From contig JAUNVB010000013.1 of NCBI GenBank assembly GCA_030537835.1, positions 1 to 43,827 of the forward strand: 43,827 bases of DNA, given 5' to 3'. Every line of letters begins with the position of its first letter. Positions within the stretch are counted from its first letter, which is position 1. A program made the translations under genes and the position numbers. Below, in pieces: positions 7,781-16,689 of this stretch. This stretch comes from Andreesenia angusta. GTDB lineage: Bacteria > Bacillota > Clostridia > Tissierellales > Gottschalkiaceae. A model generated the notes under the pieces. The model made no database searches, was not told the DNA's origin, and worked only from the letters and a program-made list of their open reading frames with translations.

Positions 7781-8761
7781 TTATTGTGTATCTGTAAATA
7801 CACCATTTATAACTGTTATAAATTGTATAATGCAAACTATATAGAATATAAGCATTCCTATATTTAAATAGGCTTTTTTATTTAAATTATTTACATTAAA
7901 AAATTTATTATTAGGAGGCTCTAACCTTATATTCTTTCTATATTTAAAGAATACAATCAATCCAATTATAAATACTGAGAGTACGATTAAGCTATAAGCT
8001 GCTATAATTCCCATTCCTTGTAGAGTAATGGAATTAGGATTTGTAACATATTCTACTATAGCTAATGGAAGGAAGCCACCCATAAAATTAATAATCATAT
8101 GAAGAATTATAGTATATTTTATTGAATTAGTTTTTATAGCTATATATGCAAATATCATACCTAGAGCAGTAGCATAGAAAAATTGGGAAAAATTTCCATG
8201 AAAAAGTCCGAATAAAATAGCAGTATAAAATATAGCAAATTTATCTCCATAAAATCTAACTCTATTCAATATAACCTTTCGAAATATGAATTCTTCTACT
8301 ATAGGAGCTATAATTGCAGTGAAGAACATGATGAGATATTTATTCGTTCCATTTAATAGCTCATCTAAAGGATTTATTATTTCAGTATTAGTTATATTCA
8401 TTATTAATAAATTTATTATCAAACCGACTAAATTGAAAATATATATAGCAGATATTGATACAGTAAAGAAAGCTAAAAATTGAGTCAATTTTAGATCTTT
8501 CTTATCTCCTCTTTCATATTTAGGCAAATTCCTCAATAATAGATAGAATATAGGAAGACCTAAAATATACATAAGCGAAAAGTAGATCCAAATAGTCCAT
8601 GATTTATTTGCAAGGTTAGGATTTATAGAATCTAGTATATACTTTCCGATAAATTGAGAAAGTACTGATATTAAAAAAATTGAAGAAAGAGATAGTCCAA
8701 TACGACTAAATTTTCTTTTAGTGATATTTTTAGACTCAGTACTTAATTGAATATTTTCCAT
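7781..8761 (-). CDS. CPBP-family intramembrane metalloprotease
   Basis: A 326-residue polytopic membrane protein (about eight helices). The Abi/CPBP (Rce1-like) signature is complete: EE at 156-157 with Arg161 (VEEFIFR), His188 in FGLFHGN and His221/Asn225 in HMIINF. Such proteases process prenylated or bacteriocin-like peptides or act in immunity and stress signalling. I start it at ATG 8761 because AAAGGAG lies about 8 bases before it on the minus strand (complement of 8770-8776); a longer frame from 8815 adds 18 residues without a ribosome site. It is monocistronic and divergent from the gene at 8968. Confidence 0.88.
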   Translation of the reverse strand: MENIQLSTESKNITKRKFSRIGLSLSSIFLISVLSQFIGKYILDSINPNLANKSWTIWIYFSLMYILGLPIFYLLLRNLPKYERGDKKDLKLTQFLAFFTVSISAIYIFNLVGLIINLLIMNITNTEIINPLDELLNGTNKYLIMFFTAIIAPIVEEFIFRKVILNRVRFYGDKFAIFYTAILFGLFHGNFSQFFYATALGMIFAYIAIKTNSIKYTIILHMIINFMGGFLPLAIVEYVTNPNSITLQGMGIIAAYSLIVLSVFIIGLIVFFKYRKNIRLEPPNNKFFNVNNLNKKAYLNIGMLIFYIVCIIQFITVINGVFTDTQ

Positions 8762-8967
8762 CTTATTCTCCTTTCGAAAGAATTGAAAAAATTTCTTTAA
8801 AGAGAATTGTATCAATTATGAGGCTAAAAATCAATACTTAGAATTAATATAGAATTATAAAAATTGAATTATTTAATTCATATAGAATAAAGTATTATAA
8901 ATTGGGTAGAAAATTATATAAGGTCATTAATATCAAAGTAAACTTATTATAGGATATGGAGGTAAAT

Positions 8968-9219
8968 ATGATGAAGAAGTTTAAAATTATGATTAACACT
9001 ACTAAAACTGAGGAGGTAGCTTCAGGATTAGGTTGGGAGGAAGTAAAAAAATATTTATTAGATAATTTTGACAAACATTTTGATTGGATATTAGTTAACG
9101 GAACAGAAGAAGAATTAGACAGAATAAAAGCAAAAATTGAAAGCTTAGATTCAGATAAATCAGTTGAGGAATTTTCTGTAAAATATAGTTGGTGGGAGAT
9201 GTTTACAGAAGTAGAGTAA
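8968..9219 (+). CDS. Small hypothetical protein upstream of esterase
   Basis: An acidic protein of 83 residues with no recognised family. The start is chosen at ATG 8968 because GGAGG at 8958-8962 serves as its ribosome site; the adjacent ATG 8971 is equally possible, while the frame-extending ATG 8956 overlaps that site. It has an N-terminal strand-like KKFKIMINTTK, a helix around WEEVKKYLLDNF, a strand DWILVNG, a helix ELDRIKAKIESL and a final strand, so a small alpha/beta fold is likely (inference). No membrane or signal segment. It lies 30 bases before the esterase gene at 9250 and probably shares its transcript. Confidence 0.65.
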   Translation: MMKKFKIMINTTKTEEVASGLGWEEVKKYLLDNFDKHFDWILVNGTEEELDRIKAKIESLDSDKSVEEFSVKYSWWEMFTEVE

Positions 9220-9249
9220 TTACGAATTAGTCTTTAAGGAGATGTTTAT

Positions 9250-10155
9250 TTGTATAGAGAAGTAGATCTTAGTAAATTTAAAAAGAAATATCTTGATATA
9301 AAATACGATGATAAATCAGAATATCAAACTATGGATATAATATTACCAGAAGAAGATGCAGAGTGTTTTCCAGTAATTCTCTATATACATGGCGGCTCTT
9401 GGTTAGGTGGAGATAAGAGAAAAGATACGAAGGCATTTACATTTAAGATTCCTTCACAAGGATACGTTCTAGCTACTATGAACTATAGATTAGCACAGGA
9501 AAATTCATGGCCAGCCCAAATAGAAGATGTTTTTTCGGCATTAAAATATATATTAAAGAATGCTGAAGATTATAAAATAGATAAAAATAGAATATATATA
9601 TGGGGAGATTCTGCTGGTGCTCATCTTGCTCAATTTGCAGCGGCTACTCAGAATAAATATGAAGATATAAAAAATTCTTTAAAAGCATTAATATCGTTTT
9701 ATGGAGTTTCAGATATAACTGGATTCGATAGACAGGCAAAGAAATACGGTGTGGAATTAAGCGAATCGACTATGGGTTCTATGAAATCACCTTGTTGTAT
9801 GCTTATGGGAGAAATAATAGACAAAGATGAAGATAGTATATTGAGAGCTAAAAACGCAAGTCCTATTTATAATATAAAAGATGGTTTTATACCATCGCTA
9901 ATTCAGCATGGAACAGATGATAAATTAGTTCCAGTAGATCAATCTATTGAATTAGTTGAGAAGATAAATGAAAAATCTCCAGATTCTGAGATAGTATTTG
10001 AAACCTTTACTGGAGCAGATCATGCAGATGATGTTTTTAAATCAGATGAAAATATTAAGAGATGTATAGACTTCTTAGATAAATTTTCATATGATGGTAA
10101 GAATCCATATAGAAAAGATTTAAAAAATATAGAAGTTTTTTTAAAGGATAATTAA
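9250..10155 (+). CDS. Alpha/beta hydrolase (BD-FAE-like esterase)
   Basis: A 301-residue cytoplasmic hydrolase. HGGSWLGGDK at 47-56 is the oxyanion motif, GDSAGAHLA from 119 carries nucleophile Ser121, and HGTDDKLVP and GADHADD provide the Asp and His of the triad. The layout matches the BD-FAE/Abhydrolase_3 group of carboxylesterases. It is more similar in motif style to ferulate/acetyl-esterases than the neighbouring HSL enzyme at 6869. The start is TTG 9250 after AAGGAG. It is the second gene of a pair with the small unknown protein at 8968. Substrate unknown. Confidence 0.88.
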   Translation: MYREVDLSKFKKKYLDIKYDDKSEYQTMDIILPEEDAECFPVILYIHGGSWLGGDKRKDTKAFTFKIPSQGYVLATMNYRLAQENSWPAQIEDVFSALKYILKNAEDYKIDKNRIYIWGDSAGAHLAQFAAATQNKYEDIKNSLKALISFYGVSDITGFDRQAKKYGVELSESTMGSMKSPCCMLMGEIIDKDEDSILRAKNASPIYNIKDGFIPSLIQHGTDDKLVPVDQSIELVEKINEKSPDSEIVFETFTGADHADDVFKSDENIKRCIDFLDKFSYDGKNPYRKDLKNIEVFLKDN

Positions 10156-10197
10156 ATAAATATATAATCTTAATAAGATTCAAGAAAAGATGAATTA

Positions 10198-10276
10198 AGG
10201 ACCAAGCAAATAAGAATGGATGACTTTATAAAGTAATATTAGAGGTCATCACAGCCTTATATACTTGGTCCTCTTT
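10198..10276 (+). terminator. Long multi-stem hairpin between convergent genes
   Basis: The outer stem AGGACCAAG (10198-10206) pairs with CTTGGTCCT (10264-10272). Inside are ATAAG/CTTAT (10210-10214 with 10256-10260) and GATGAC/GTCATC (10219-10224 with 10245-10250). CTTTT follows. It is probably the terminator of the esterase operon, but it is unusually long and branched, so a small stable RNA is also possible. The rest of the 179-base gap shows nothing else. Confidence 0.6.
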
Positions 10277-10334
10277 TATAGATTTTATAATTTAATAGCT
10301 TTATATCTAGCTCTTAAACTATATTTTATTCTGA

Positions 10335-11267
10335 TTATGATCTGCGTCTCTTTTCTATATTTTTCTGCTTTAATTTAAGAATAATTTTATTTTCAGATAT
10401 AATAAGTCCTATTAAAATGAATATAGTACCTAAGACTTTTGAGCTATTTAACTCCTCATTTAAAACTAAGACAGAGAAAAATAATGTTATAACCGGGATT
10501 AAATATACATAAACACTAGTTCTAATAGCACCTAATATCTTTACAGACCAATTCCAAGTTGCAAAGCATAGAGCAGAGGCACCTATACCTAGATAAAGTA
10601 TATTTCCAAGATAAAAAATATCTTTAAATCTAATTATTTTGAATTCAAAATCCATAAAGAATAGGAATGGAATCATAAAAATTATTCCGATTAAGAATGT
10701 GAATCTAGTTGTTTGTATGGTATTATACTTTAATGAACCTATTTTTTTCATTGCAATTGAGTAAATCGCCCATGTAATTGCTGCAAATATTCCTAAAATA
10801 TCTCCAATAGGATTTATACTTAAAGATCTAGAGCCTAAACTCAATATTGTAATGCCAGTAATAGCAAAAACAAATCCAATAAAAAATTGAATTTTTAGCT
10901 TTTCCTTAGGTAGAAAAAACTGAGATAAGATAGCTGTAAAGAAGGGCGATACGGATACAATTATTCCGATATTAGAAGCATCAGTATAAGTCAATGCAAT
11001 ATTTTCAAACAGGAAATAGAGTGTCACACCTGTTATACCAGCTATAAAAAAATATTTAAAATCATCAATGCTTTTTAATTTCATTATCTTAGGTTTCGCG
11101 ATAAATAGAGCAATTAATCCTAGAATAAATCTAAAAAATAAAATTTCTATTGGTGAAAACTTAACCAATAGAAATTTTGTAGAAATAAAAGTAGTTCCCC
11201 ATATCAATATAGTGAAAATAGCAGATAAATGACCTTTGATTTCAGAATTAGTATTTTCTAAATACAA
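10335..11267 (-). CDS. DMT-superfamily (EamA) transporter
   Basis: A 310-residue membrane protein with about ten transmembrane helices in two repeats of the EamA domain; the first begins IFTILIWGTTFISTKFLL and the second DILGIFAAITWAIYSIAMKK. This is the drug/metabolite transporter layout, typically an exporter of amino acids or other metabolites. The Lys/Arg-rich C-terminus (LKQKNIEKRRRS) fits a cytoplasmic tail. It starts at TTG 11267 after AAGGTG on the minus strand. It follows the DUF2254 gene by about 19 bases in the same direction, so the two probably form an operon. Substrate not predictable. Confidence 0.88.
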   Translation of the reverse strand: MYLENTNSEIKGHLSAIFTILIWGTTFISTKFLLVKFSPIEILFFRFILGLIALFIAKPKIMKLKSIDDFKYFFIAGITGVTLYFLFENIALTYTDASNIGIIVSVSPFFTAILSQFFLPKEKLKIQFFIGFVFAITGITILSLGSRSLSINPIGDILGIFAAITWAIYSIAMKKIGSLKYNTIQTTRFTFLIGIIFMIPFLFFMDFEFKIIRFKDIFYLGNILYLGIGASALCFATWNWSVKILGAIRTSVYVYLIPVITLFFSVLVLNEELNSSKVLGTIFILIGLIISENKIILKLKQKNIEKRRRS

Positions 11268-11286
11268 TCAATCACCTTCTTTTTTA

Positions 11287-12591
11287 TCAATTCAACTCTA
11301 TATTTTTCTCATGAATATTAATAATTTTTTCCTTTGCCTTATTCAATAATTCTCTATCTATTTCATTAGTATAGAATTCATTAGTCTTATCCTCTAGATA
11401 TTTAGCAAATCTTCTAACATGTTGTTGGTTCTTTATTGTTGCATTAATCATTATATTCTCTAAAGCCTTATATATAGATAGAACTACTGATAGATCTTCT
11501 TTTCCATAGATTATTATCTGATAAAAAGTTTCATAGAGATCATGGTCAAAATTAAAATAAGGATAGATTATACGGCTATTAGAATCATCTTCTTTCATCT
11601 CTGAGAAATTTCCATCAATCTCTGATAATTGAGATAATAAAATTCCTAATATATTTATGCATTCAATAGCTGTATTAGGATCATTTATACCAGGAGAAAT
11701 TGCTCTTAAGGCCACATCTATAATCTTTTCTAAAGCAAATAGATAGTCATACTTTATACTTCTATCACTTTGCAAAGTAAAATGTGAGTTCATCTTCTTC
11801 AATATATCTTCATCTATCTCATTATTTCTTGAATATAGACTTGCGATTATTTCATTTCTCACAACAAAATCACCATTATTAGGATGTATGATCAGGGTAT
11901 AATCACCAGATTTTATATCATCATAAATATCTTGATAGCTTACTAATTCAAGATATCCATTCTTATCTGATCTTATATTTTTCTTAAAGACATTTTCTCC
12001 TAATTCAAAATATTCTAATAATTTAGATTGTGAATGGTATTCCCTAGCAGCGTCTATAGTATCTTCTGCTTCATTATGAAGTTTAGTTATAAGATTATTA
12101 GCCTGAATAGATTCAGAAACTTTATTTATAAAAATAGCAAAATAAACTAAAGACAATATAGCATAAATAACTCCTATTGTAGCAGATATTACAGATTCAA
12201 ATTCATAGGTCTTTCTCATAAATAACAAAGCAGTTATTGAATAAAAGAAACCGCCCATGAACATTCCTAAAACTTTCATAGTTATTTTTTCAGATAGGAA
12301 ATTTTCAACAACTCTAGGTGAAAAATCAGAAGAATACATAGTTAATACAACCATAGTAGTTGAAAATGTAAAAGTAGTTATAGATAATAACGATCCAACT
12401 AATGCACCTAGAATAGTCTGTGCAAGATCAACACTAGTTAAAAATACTTCAGGGATATAATCGTGCAAAGAAATATATCTAGTATCTATAGCTATAGTTA
12501 TAATTGAAAGAAAGCAAGCTACTAAGATATATTTTAAAGGATATATCCAGATCTTATTTTTTTCGTATTTTAATTTAAGTTTTTGTACCAT
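11287..12591 (-). CDS. DUF2254 family membrane protein
   Basis: A 434-residue protein with about four N-terminal transmembrane helices (to about residue 160) and a long cytoplasmic C-terminal part. The hallmark stretch FSTTMVVLTMYSSDFSPRVV (after the second helix) and AISPGINDPNTA in the soluble half are the conserved blocks of the DUF2254 family. The family is widespread and its function is unknown; an ion-conducting or mechanosensing role has only been guessed. It has a good ribosome site at the minus-strand start and is the first gene of a probable two-gene operon with the EamA transporter. It is divergent from the osmolyte transporter operon. Confidence 0.85.
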   Translation of the reverse strand: MVQKLKLKYEKNKIWIYPLKYILVACFLSIITIAIDTRYISLHDYIPEVFLTSVDLAQTILGALVGSLLSITTFTFSTTMVVLTMYSSDFSPRVVENFLSEKITMKVLGMFMGGFFYSITALLFMRKTYEFESVISATIGVIYAILSLVYFAIFINKVSESIQANNLITKLHNEAEDTIDAAREYHSQSKLLEYFELGENVFKKNIRSDKNGYLELVSYQDIYDDIKSGDYTLIIHPNNGDFVVRNEIIASLYSRNNEIDEDILKKMNSHFTLQSDRSIKYDYLFALEKIIDVALRAISPGINDPNTAIECINILGILLSQLSEIDGNFSEMKEDDSNSRIIYPYFNFDHDLYETFYQIIIYGKEDLSVVLSIYKALENIMINATIKNQQHVRRFAKYLEDKTNEFYTNEIDRELLNKAKEKIINIHEKNIELN

Positions 12592-12752
12592 AGAACTCTC
12601 CTTTCTAAAATTATAATCAAAGACAATTATAGCATAAGAATATAGAATATTGATTGCAAATATAAAAAAATATGAATATAGATGAATTCAATATCAAGAA
12701 AAATTCGTATAGAAAATATCAATACAGGGTTTTAAAAATATCTACAATCATA

Positions 12753-12761
12753 TGTTATAAT
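12753..12761 (+). promoter_or_regulatory. Extended -10 promoter of the osmolyte ABC operon
   Basis: TGTTATAAT matches TGnTATAAT, about 70 bases before the first permease gene. There is no clear -35 hexamer 17 bases upstream. It is the best candidate in the 237-base divergent gap. Confidence 0.5.
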
Positions 12762-12828
12762 TTGAACTGAATACTTGAACTAGGAAGGAAATATAATAGT
12801 TTAAATAGAAATAAGGATTAGAAAAGAG

Positions 12829-13476
12829 GTGAAGTATTTAAAATTGGATTTAATAAGATTTTTCGAGACACAGAAAAGTTTTGTAGAAACATGTGTTAAA
12901 AATAGTTTAGAACTAGTTATCATATCTATTATTATTTCATTATTAGTCTGGATACCAGTAGGAATACTGATGACTAAAAACAAAAGAATTGCTAATATTG
13001 TATTTGCAATAGCAAACTCAATATTCTGTATTCCAAGTCTTGCGTTATTTTCCATTATGATTACAATTCCATTTTTAGGACTTGGAAGAAAATCAGCAGT
13101 AATAGCATTAGTTCTTTATTCGATGATGCCTATGTTAAAAAGCGTTTATTTTGGTCTTACAACTATAGATGAAAACATTATAGAAGCGGCAAAAGGAATG
13201 GGAATGAATGATATTCAAATATTAAAAGAAGTCAGATTTCCTTTGGCCATTAATAGAATTTTTTCAGGATTTAGAGTTTCGTTCATTATGCTGATAGGGA
13301 TATCTACAATAGCTACTTATATAGGAGAAAAAAATATAGGAAGAATTATAAGTAGTGGTCTTGCAAGGCAAGATATGGAAATGATTGTTGCAGGAACTCT
13401 GTTGATTTCAGTACTATCATTATCTATGGATTTCTTATTGAATTTCATAGAGAAGAATTTGATAAAAAGATATTAA
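12829..13476 (+). CDS. Glycine betaine/carnitine/choline ABC transporter permease
   Basis: A 215-residue inner-membrane subunit with five to six helices, OpuCB/OpuCD type. EAAKGMGMNDIQILKEVRFPLA (about residues 120-142) is the EAA loop that contacts the ATPase. It opens a four-gene operon: permease, ATPase, permease, binding lipoprotein, the order of Bacillus opuC. The start is uncertain: GTG 12829 lies inside an AGAGGTG that could itself be the ribosome site for TTG 12844, giving a protein five residues shorter. The operon imports compatible solutes for osmoprotection. The two permeases are different proteins and probably form a heterodimer. Confidence 0.87.
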   Translation: MKYLKLDLIRFFETQKSFVETCVKNSLELVIISIIISLLVWIPVGILMTKNKRIANIVFAIANSIFCIPSLALFSIMITIPFLGLGRKSAVIALVLYSMMPMLKSVYFGLTTIDENIIEAAKGMGMNDIQILKEVRFPLAINRIFSGFRVSFIMLIGISTIATYIGEKNIGRIISSGLARQDMEMIVAGTLLISVLSLSMDFLLNFIEKNLIKRY

Positions 13477-13489
13477 ATGGAGAGAGCTT

Positions 13490-14449
13490 ATGATTGAATT
13501 AGTTAATATTAGTAAAAAATATGATGAAAACTATATAATGAAAGATTTAAATTTTAAGATTCCGGATGGAGAGATATGTATATTCATTGGACCTTCAGGG
13601 TGCGGAAAGAGTACAGTATTAAAAATGATCAATAAAATGGAAGATATAACGGAAGGGAAGATCTATATAGATGGAAAAGATATAGATGAATTAAATGAAA
13701 ATGAATTAAGAAAGAATATAGGGTACGTTATTCAGCAAATTGGTCTACTCCCGCATAGGACAGTAAAAGAGAATATATCTATAGTCCCAAGATTATTTAA
13801 ATGGGAAAAAGAGAGAATATATAAAAGGGTTGACGAACTCCTTCGAATAGTAGGACTCAATCCAGATGAATATAGAGATAAATACCCTAAAGAACTAAGT
13901 GGAGGTCAGATGCAAAGAGTTGGCGTTGCAAGAGCTTTAGCTGTAGAACCACCAATAATGCTGATGGATGAACCATTTGGAGCTGTCGATCCTATTAATA
14001 GAAAGAAAATACAGGAGAATTTTCTTGAAATTCATTCAAAATTAAAAAAGACAATTTGTTTTGTGACACATGATATAGATGAAGCGTTGAAAATGGGAGA
14101 TAGAATTGCAATCTTTAACGATAAAAATATTGTGCAATACGATACTCCTAGAAATATATTATTATATCCTAAGAATGAGTTCGTTAAAGAATTCATAGGT
14201 GAGGATAGAATTAATAAAGCGTTGAGATTTATAAAAGTTAAAGAAGTATTAGCTAATAAATCAGATATAAATACTGATATAGAGCCAAAAATAGTATTAT
14301 CTGAAGAGGATGATTTAGAAACAGTGTTCAATACTATGGTTATAAATTCAGAAGAATTTATAGGAATAGAGGAATCCAATGGTAGTATAAAGAATATAAG
14401 CTTTGAAAACTTATCAGATTATATTAAGAGTTTAGAGGGGAAATTTTAA
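13490..14449 (+). CDS. Osmolyte ABC transporter ATP-binding protein (OpuCA/ProV-like)
   Basis: A 319-residue ATPase. Walker A GPSGCGKST starts at residue 34, the Q-loop is QQIGLLPH (about 82-89), the signature LSGGQ at 136-140, Walker B IMLMDEP at 156-162, and the switch His at 194. The C-terminus after residue about 235 (DIEPKIVLSEEDDLETVF...) looks like one shortened CBS-like segment rather than the two CBS domains of Bacillus OpuCA, which sense ionic strength; regulation could therefore differ. Second gene of the operon, 13 bases after the first permease and 2 bases before the second. Confidence 0.92.
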   Translation: MIELVNISKKYDENYIMKDLNFKIPDGEICIFIGPSGCGKSTVLKMINKMEDITEGKIYIDGKDIDELNENELRKNIGYVIQQIGLLPHRTVKENISIVPRLFKWEKERIYKRVDELLRIVGLNPDEYRDKYPKELSGGQMQRVGVARALAVEPPIMLMDEPFGAVDPINRKKIQENFLEIHSKLKKTICFVTHDIDEALKMGDRIAIFNDKNIVQYDTPRNILLYPKNEFVKEFIGEDRINKALRFIKVKEVLANKSDINTDIEPKIVLSEEDDLETVFNTMVINSEEFIGIEESNGSIKNISFENLSDYIKSLEGKF

Positions 14450-14451
14450 TC

Positions 14452-15078
14452 ATGGATATAGAGTTGATAAGAAAAACATTAATAAATGATGCACCTAGAT
14501 TACTAGGTCAACATATACTATTAGTTATAATAGCAATATTAATATCTTGTGCAATTGCAATTCCATTAGGTATATTGTTTACAAGAGGAAAAGAAACGCA
14601 TTTTTCAAGAGCTGTTTTAAAGCTATTCGGTATATTTCAGTCTATACCTTCATTTGCATTTATCGCTATTGCAATGCCATTATTAGGAATAGGATTTAAG
14701 CCTGCAATAATAGCATTAGTAGTGCAATCGATTCTACCTATAATAAGAGGGACTATATCGGGAATTATAGAATTAGATAAAAATATAATAGAGGCCGCTA
14801 AAGGTATGGGCATGGATAAGAAAAAGATTCTAGCAGAAGTAGAATTGCCTTTAGCTTTGCCATCGATAATAAATGGAGTAAAAACTTCAACAGTTTACAC
14901 AGTCAGTGCAGCAACATTAGCAGGATTTATAGGTGCGGGTGGTTTAGGAATACTTATATCGAGAGGACTTAGTGCTTTTTGTAATGAATATATTTTAGTA
15001 GGAGCAGTTTTAGGTGCAGTACTTGCAATTTTATTAGACTATATTCTTGGAAAACTTGAGAGAAGATTATCAATTTAA
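14452..15078 (+). CDS. Second permease of the osmolyte ABC transporter
   Basis: A 208-residue membrane protein with about five helices and the EAA loop EAAKGMGMDKKKILAEVELPLALP. PSIINGVKTSTVYTVSAATLAGFIGAGGLG near the C-terminus is typical of OpuCD/ProW-like subunits. Its ATG 14452 follows the ATPase stop by 2 bases, indicating translational coupling. It pairs with the permease at 12829 to make the membrane channel. Confidence 0.9.
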   Translation: MDIELIRKTLINDAPRLLGQHILLVIIAILISCAIAIPLGILFTRGKETHFSRAVLKLFGIFQSIPSFAFIAIAMPLLGIGFKPAIIALVVQSILPIIRGTISGIIELDKNIIEAAKGMGMDKKKILAEVELPLALPSIINGVKTSTVYTVSAATLAGFIGAGGLGILISRGLSAFCNEYILVGAVLGAVLAILLDYILGKLERRLSI

Positions 15079-15096
15079 AATTTAGGAGGTTTTAAA

Positions 15097-16008
15097 ATGT
15101 TTAAAAAGAAAAGCCTATTATTACTACTATTGGCATTATTGATTTCATTTGCTATAGGATGTAAAGATGGTAAGAAAGGAGAAAAAGAACTCACTGTTGG
15201 ATCAAAAGAATTTACAGAAAATATTTTATTAGGAAAGATAACGAAACAATATCTTGAAAATTTAGGATATAAAATAAAAGATGAAACAGGACTTTCTGGT
15301 CAGGCATTGATAAGAGAGTCAATAAAAAGTGGTGAAGTCGATTTATATTGGGAATATACTGGCTCAGCTTATATGGGATTTATGAAAAAAGAAATAATCG
15401 GGATAGATCCTGAAGACGTATATAAAGAAGTAAAAGAATGGGATGAAAAAGAGAATGATATAATATGGCTAAGACATTCCGATTTAAATAATAGCTATGC
15501 GTTTCTAACAACACCAGAAGTATCTAATAAGACAGGAATTAAGACTATATCGGATTTAGCAGAAGCTTATAATAAAGGAGAGAATTTAAAATTCATTGCA
15601 AATCCAGAGTATTTTGAAAGAAAGGACGGAATGAAGCAGGTATATAAAGCTTACGATTTTGAAATCGATGAGAAGCAGAAAGTTTTATTAGAATTAGGTC
15701 TTTTCTACGATGCACTTATAAATAAAGAAGGAGATTTTACCATAGGATTTACGACTGATGGCATGATAGATGCTAAAGAATTAGTAGTATTAGAAGATGA
15801 TAAGTCAGTATTCCCAGTATATTATGCAACACCTTGTATTAGAGGTGATATATTAGAGGCAAATCCAGAGCTCGAGGGGCAAATAGACAAATTAATAGAT
15901 TTAGTAGATACAGAGACAATTATGAAATTAAATAAAGAAGTAGATATAAATAAGAAAACGATTGAAGAAGTAGCAGAAGAATTTTTAAAAGATAATAATT
16001 TAATATAA
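15097..16008 (+). CDS. Osmolyte-binding lipoprotein (OpuCC-like)
   Basis: A 303-residue substrate-binding protein. A lipoprotein signal peptide ends FAIGC, so Cys22 is lipidated and the protein is tethered outside the membrane. The mature start ELTVGSKEFTENILLGKI and DLYWEYTGSAYM are diagnostic of the OpuAC/QAT-type binding domain for glycine betaine, carnitine or choline. WEYTG supplies aromatic residues that usually cage the quaternary ammonium. Last gene of the operon; a terminator follows within 10 bases. Confidence 0.92.
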   Translation: MFKKKSLLLLLLALLISFAIGCKDGKKGEKELTVGSKEFTENILLGKITKQYLENLGYKIKDETGLSGQALIRESIKSGEVDLYWEYTGSAYMGFMKKEIIGIDPEDVYKEVKEWDEKENDIIWLRHSDLNNSYAFLTTPEVSNKTGIKTISDLAEAYNKGENLKFIANPEYFERKDGMKQVYKAYDFEIDEKQKVLLELGLFYDALINKEGDFTIGFTTDGMIDAKELVVLEDDKSVFPVYYATPCIRGDILEANPELEGQIDKLIDLVDTETIMKLNKEVDINKKTIEEVAEEFLKDNNLI

Positions 16009-16014
16009 AAAGCG

Positions 16015-16044
16015 AGGATGGTCTGAGACTATCCTTATTTTTTT
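16015..16044 (+). terminator. Terminator of the osmolyte ABC operon
   Basis: AGGATGGTC (16015-16023) pairs with GACTATCCT (16027-16035), one G-T pair, then a T-rich tract to 16044. Confidence 0.85.
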
Positions 16045-16144
16045 ATAATATAAATAATTGGATAAAAATACTTTAATCTATGTTTACTATTTAAAACTAG
16101 GGTATAATAATCTTAAGAGATTTATTGATTCGAGGTGAGTTAAT

Positions 16145-16528
16145 ATGGACGAATTTCCTAGTATAGAAGAAGTAAATAATATATTAGACGATATAGCAGA
16201 GGAGATACCTAAGCCTATATATAAGGGATTGAATCAAGGAATAGTATTGCTTCCAGAAGAGAAGATACATCCACGTAGTATTGGTGAGTCGCTTTTAATA
16301 ATGGGACAATATAGAAGATCTATAGCAGGAAGAGGTATTGTAATATACTATGGTTCTTTCAAAAGAGTTTATGGATCTTTAAGAGGAGAAGAATTAAAAG
16401 AAAAATTTAGAAACACCTTATATCACGAATTTACTCATCATTTAGAATCTATGGCTGGAGATAGAGATCTAGAATTAGAAGATGAGTTAGAGATGGCTGA
16501 TTATATAAAAATGAATATAGCGAAATAA
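16145..16528 (+). CDS. Zincin-like metallopeptidase family protein
   Basis: A 127-residue cytoplasmic protein with HEFTHHLE: His94, Glu95 and His98 form the HExxH zinc site, with His99 and Glu101 following. Size and the N-terminal FPSIEEVNNILDDIAEEIP fit the short zincin-like family (Pfam PF06262, formerly DUF1025) found across Gram-positives. The substrate is unknown. It has GAGGTG and then ATG 16145. TATAAT at 16103-16108 may be its -10, without a clear -35. The gap to the next gene start (about 160 bases) holds no terminator. Confidence 0.85.
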   Translation: MDEFPSIEEVNNILDDIAEEIPKPIYKGLNQGIVLLPEEKIHPRSIGESLLIMGQYRRSIAGRGIVIYYGSFKRVYGSLRGEELKEKFRNTLYHEFTHHLESMAGDRDLELEDELEMADYIKMNIAK

Positions 16529-16689
16529 TATAAAAAATTTATTTTCTATTTATAGAATATTTATATATTACAATATTGATATTTAATTGAGATATACTTG
16601 AGTTGATATGAAAAGCCAGATTAATGTATAATTTTACTTATACGGTTTTCTATAAATGTATAAATAAATATAAAAAAGAGGTGATTTCT

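Noticed and set aside
16624-16689. N-terminal extension of the first GTPase
   Set aside because: No ribosome site, and the protein start matches the paralogue better from TTG 16690.
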